Assembly (NCBI GenBank): GCA_016765335.1
Contig: JAESQE010000344.1
Location: 2,379 to 10,581 of the forward strand
Direction of reading: 5' to 3'
DNA: 8,203 bases
Source: Planctomycetaceae bacterium
Lineage (GTDB): Bacteria > Planctomycetota > Planctomycetia > Planctomycetales > Planctomycetaceae
The notes under the pieces are model-generated. The model saw only the letters and a program-made list of their open reading frames with translations. It was not told the origin of the DNA and ran no database searches. Made by a program: the position numbers and the translations under genes. Shown piece after piece: positions 6,505 to 8,203 of this stretch (the stretch's first letter is position 1; each line of letters begins with the position of its first letter).

Positions 6505-6578
6505 GTTTGTCTTACTTAGTCATGATAGACTCGAATGAAAAGCCCACCCCATTAGAATACATCTGCCAATTATTTGAG

Positions 6579-6611
6579 AAAAAAGCCCAGCTTTTCTATA
6601 AAGCCGGGCTT
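6579..6611 (-). terminator. Strong intrinsic terminator upstream of the cytochrome operon
   Basis: In the minus sense AAGCCCGGCTTT (6611-6600) pairs with AAAGCTGGGCTT (6594-6583): a 12-bp stem with one mismatch, a 5-nt loop and an unbroken T6 tract (6584-6579). It ends transcription coming from the DUF1559/lipoprotein side and insulates the cytochrome operon. It lies about 145 nt past the lipoprotein stop. The bases between it and the short hairpin at 6723-6738 hold no gene I can support. Confidence 0.85.
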
Positions 6612-6722
6612 CTGAAATATCAAATGAACCACTCTCACCAATCCCAATGAGGACTAGTGTTAACTCATTGTTCGCGGAATTGTACAGGCAAGGGTTTAGA
6701 AAGTTTCCAACGCAGTAACAAA

Positions 6723-6738
6723 ATACGCGAATGCGTAT
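6723..6738 (-). terminator. Short hairpin with T-rich tail just after the lipoprotein gene
   Basis: In the minus sense ATACGC-ATTC-GCGTAT forms a 6-bp stem with a 4-nt loop, followed by TTTGTT. It lies 18 nt downstream of the lipoprotein stop. The stem is short, so termination is probably partial, with the stronger hairpin at 6579-6611 as backup. Confidence 0.45.
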
Positions 6739-6756
6739 CAAACCCGTACTGACACT

Positions 6757-6936
6757 TTATTCTTCTTCATTGCCTTCATCTGCAATAGCACCTTCAGCTG
6801 CTGCATCCTCTTCAGACATTTCAGCAGTTGCTGGATCATTTTCAGCTTCTGATGCTGATCCGGCCCCAGTTTCACCGCCACCACAGCCAACAACAACTAA
6901 CAACAATAGCAATGCTGCCCAGCTATAAAATTTCAT
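6757..6936 (-). CDS. Small acidic lipoprotein
   Basis: 59 residues from the ATG at 6936. A TTG directly before it could add one residue; AAGGA lies 9 nt before the ATG and 6 nt before the TTG. A short charged N-terminus and a Leu/Val-rich segment (about 8-16) lead to the lipobox VVGC with Cys18, so the protein should be exported and lipid-anchored. The mature part is only about 42 residues. It starts CGGGETG and is dominated by Glu, Ala, Asp and Ser with almost no hydrophobic or basic residues, so it is probably unstructured. Tiny lipoproteins with a GCGGG start are common in planctomycetes and are often found beside DUF1559 genes, as here. The function is unknown. It lies downstream of the DUF1559 gene on the same strand, with a terminator between them, so it is either expressed from read-through or from its own promoter. 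Confidence 0.8.
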   Translation of the reverse strand: MKFYSWAALLLLLVVVGCGGGETGAGSASEAENDPATAEMSEEDAAAEGAIADEGNEEE

Positions 6937-7031
6937 CAATCCATATCCTTCAAGTTGTAATTAAGAATTCATTTTCAATTGCTACACCATTGTGAAACAT
7001 GTGCGAAGCAGATGAAAGGTACAATTCACAT

Positions 7032-7071
7032 AAAAATAACGTCCCCAAATAATAAATACTTGGGGACGTTA
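7032..7071 (-). terminator. Intrinsic terminator of the DUF1559 gene
   Basis: A perfect 12-bp stem, TAACGTCCCCAA (7037-7048) with TTGGGGACGTTA (7060-7071), has an 11-nt A/T loop. In the minus sense it is followed by TTTTTA (7036-7031). It lies 13 nt after the DUF1559 stop codon. Confidence 0.9.
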
Positions 7072-7084
7072 AGTTAAATAAAAA

Positions 7085-8158
7085 TTAATCAAGCGAAGAG
7101 ACTTCGCCACCTTGCTTAGAGCCAGCAGCAATCCAGACTCCCATATCAATGCTGTCGCTGATGAATTTGACGCTGCCATCTGCCATCACAACTTGGGCAC
7201 CGCCAGTGTGATAGCTGGAAGCCCCTTTCAAGTCGATCGTTGTCACTGAGGTGTCTTGGTCACAAGTTAACCCCCGGTTACCTACCGGCCCAAAGTTTGG
7301 TGGCGTTAAGGTGTTAAACCAAGGCCCCCAATGTCCACGTCCAGAAGACCAGAAGCGACCTGCTTCATCATCTGACCCGTTAATGGCAACTCCCGGTAAT
7401 GCAGCTGCACAGGCAGCTGCATAGTTTTTAATCCGTTGAATATTTGCCGGTGTATTGGTGAATACACGACTGTTGTATGCGCCAGTTGAAGTCAAAGCTC
7501 CAAGCCCAGAGCTGACACGGAAAGAACGCGCCGTTTTATTAAGACCTCTACCCATAACTACTTCGCCTGCAGCAACGGTGTTACTTGTACCATCCACAAT
7601 GTCACGCATTCTGACAGAAGATTCCCTTGAGAATAATCCTGGTGGTGGTTTAATACTCCACCCGGAAGCAGGACCAGCTGAGAGAGCATAACTGGTTGGG
7701 CCGGAAGAGGCGCTGAATTTTGCCCCACTACCAGGTTCGCTAGGACACTGGAACGTAGTGATGACTGTTCGACTAAGCGCGTTATTCTGGCTGCCATTTT
7801 GTGTCGCGTACCAATAGGTGTTAAAGTCAAGCCTGTCATACAGCGGAGCTTGTTCAACGAATGGCAGCAGCATGGCAAGGCCACTCCAGCCTTCCCAGCA
7901 GTTTCTCGCTCCAGACCCATTTTGGTGCGATACGCAGCCGACTTCATTACCAGGAAACGTTGAGTGTGTGTCGTGGTAGTTGTGCAAGGCAACGCCGAGT
8001 TGTTTCAAGTTGTTTTTGCAGGACGAACGACGGGCCGCTTCACGGGCCTGTTGAACCGCTGGAAGGAGTAACGCGACAAGAATTGCGATGATGGCGATAA
8101 CCACCAACAATTCAATCAGCGTAAATCCATGACGTTTGGATCGAACACGAAGAGACAT
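7085..8158 (-). CDS. DUF1559 family protein with type IV prepilin-like N-terminus
   Basis: 357 residues. The N-terminus [22 protein letters not shown] is a class III prepilin signal: cleavage is expected after Gly11, Glu at +5 is present, and a hydrophobic helix follows to about residue 33. Next comes the planctomycete signature [20 protein letters not shown] (33-52), then [17 protein letters not shown]. The C-terminal block [20 protein letters not shown] (315-334), followed by [19 protein letters not shown], is the hallmark end of DUF1559. Length fits the usual range of about 300-400. This family is hugely expanded in Planctomycetota; its role is not established, and a pseudopilin-like envelope or secretion function is inferred only from the N-terminus. 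The start at ATG 8158 is fixed by a perfect GGAGGT 6 nt upstream. A strong terminator closes the gene, and a small lipoprotein follows. Confidence 0.96.
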   Translation of the reverse strand: MSLRVRSKRHGFTLIELLVVIAIIAILVALLLPAVQQAREAARRSSCKNNLKQLGVALHNYHDTHSTFPGNEVGCVSHQNGSGARNCWEGWSGLAMLLPFVEQAPLYDRLDFNTYWYATQNGSQNNALSRTVITTFQCPSEPGSGAKFSASSGPTSYALSAGPASGWSIKPPPGLFSRESSVRMRDIVDGTSNTVAAGEVVMGRGLNKTARSFRVSSGLGALTSTGAYNSRVFTNTPANIQRIKNYAAACAAALPGVAINGSDDEAGRFWSSGRGHWGPWFNTLTPPNFGPVGNRGLTCDQDTSVTTIDLKGASSYHTGGAQVVMADGSVKFISDSIDMGVWIAAGSKQGGEVSSLD

Positions 8159-8164
8159 TCTGAG

Positions 8165-8170
8165 ACCTCC
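8165..8170 (-). promoter_or_regulatory. Very strong Shine-Dalgarno sequence of the DUF1559 gene
   Basis: GGAGGT in the minus sense with a 6-nt spacer to ATG 8158 is the best ribosome binding site in the window and suggests high expression. The 33 bases beyond it to the window edge are A/T-rich; the promoter is not resolvable. Confidence 0.9.
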
Positions 8171-8203
8171 ATAGAAAACAAGACATAAAGATAGAGTAAA
8201 CCG

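Noticed and set aside
6505..6578. Sigma-70 promoter for the cytochrome operon (TATCAT or TATTCT as -10)
   Set aside because: No matching -35 hexamer lies at 16-18 bp from either candidate. The similarity is no better than expected in A/T-rich DNA.
6520..6741. A 73-codon open frame on the - strand in the intergenic gap
   Set aside because: It runs through the strong terminator hairpin at 6579-6611 and overlaps the short hairpin at 6723-6738. It has no good ribosome binding site and no recognisable domain.

Overview
The window looks like a piece of a Planctomycetota chromosome, probably a Gimesia- or Rubinisphaera-like member of the Planctomycetales. This is inferred from three gene types that are typical together in that phylum: formylglycine-type sulfatases, a DUF1559 prepilin-like protein with a small lipoprotein beside it, and a multiheme c-type cytochrome next to a TPR protein. 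No rRNA or other taxonomic marker is present.

Left part, + strand (1-3067): the 3' two-thirds or so of an exported arylsulfatase-type sulfatase with an extra C-terminal beta-rich domain, cut by the window edge. A roughly 300-bp non-coding gap follows, then a complete secreted sulfatase that strongly resembles heparan N-sulfatase (SGSH). The gap is unusually structured. It holds a short palindrome, a CCCCC/GGGGG hairpin followed by T5, and a 130-bp element bounded by perfect 21-bp inverted repeats with two smaller hairpins inside. The short palindrome resembles the two ends of that element joined together, so the gap looks like a nest of small non-autonomous repeats (MITE/REP type).

Middle part, - strand (6495 down to 3107): a three-gene operon-like block. 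It runs from a membrane-anchored heptaheme cytochrome c, to a polytopic membrane protein whose start overlaps the cytochrome's stop, to a helical-repeat (TPR-like) protein. The last two reading frames overlap by 128 nt. They would be one continuous 765-residue protein if a run of six A's (3928-3933, minus sense) had five. This is either a frameshifted fusion gene (natural, programmed or a sequencing error) or a coupled gene pair. The block ends at a weak candidate terminator that spans the last stop codon, and it converges with the SGSH-like sulfatase.

Right part, - strand (8203 down to about 6580): a DUF1559 prepilin-like protein with a very strong Shine-Dalgarno sequence and a clear intrinsic terminator, then a tiny acidic lipoprotein. 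One short and one strong candidate terminator follow and insulate this pair from the cytochrome operon.

The sulfatases probably act in or outside the periplasm on sulfated glycans. The cytochrome block probably works at the cytoplasmic membrane in electron transfer, with unknown partners and substrate. I saw no phage, CRISPR, tRNA or rRNA features.
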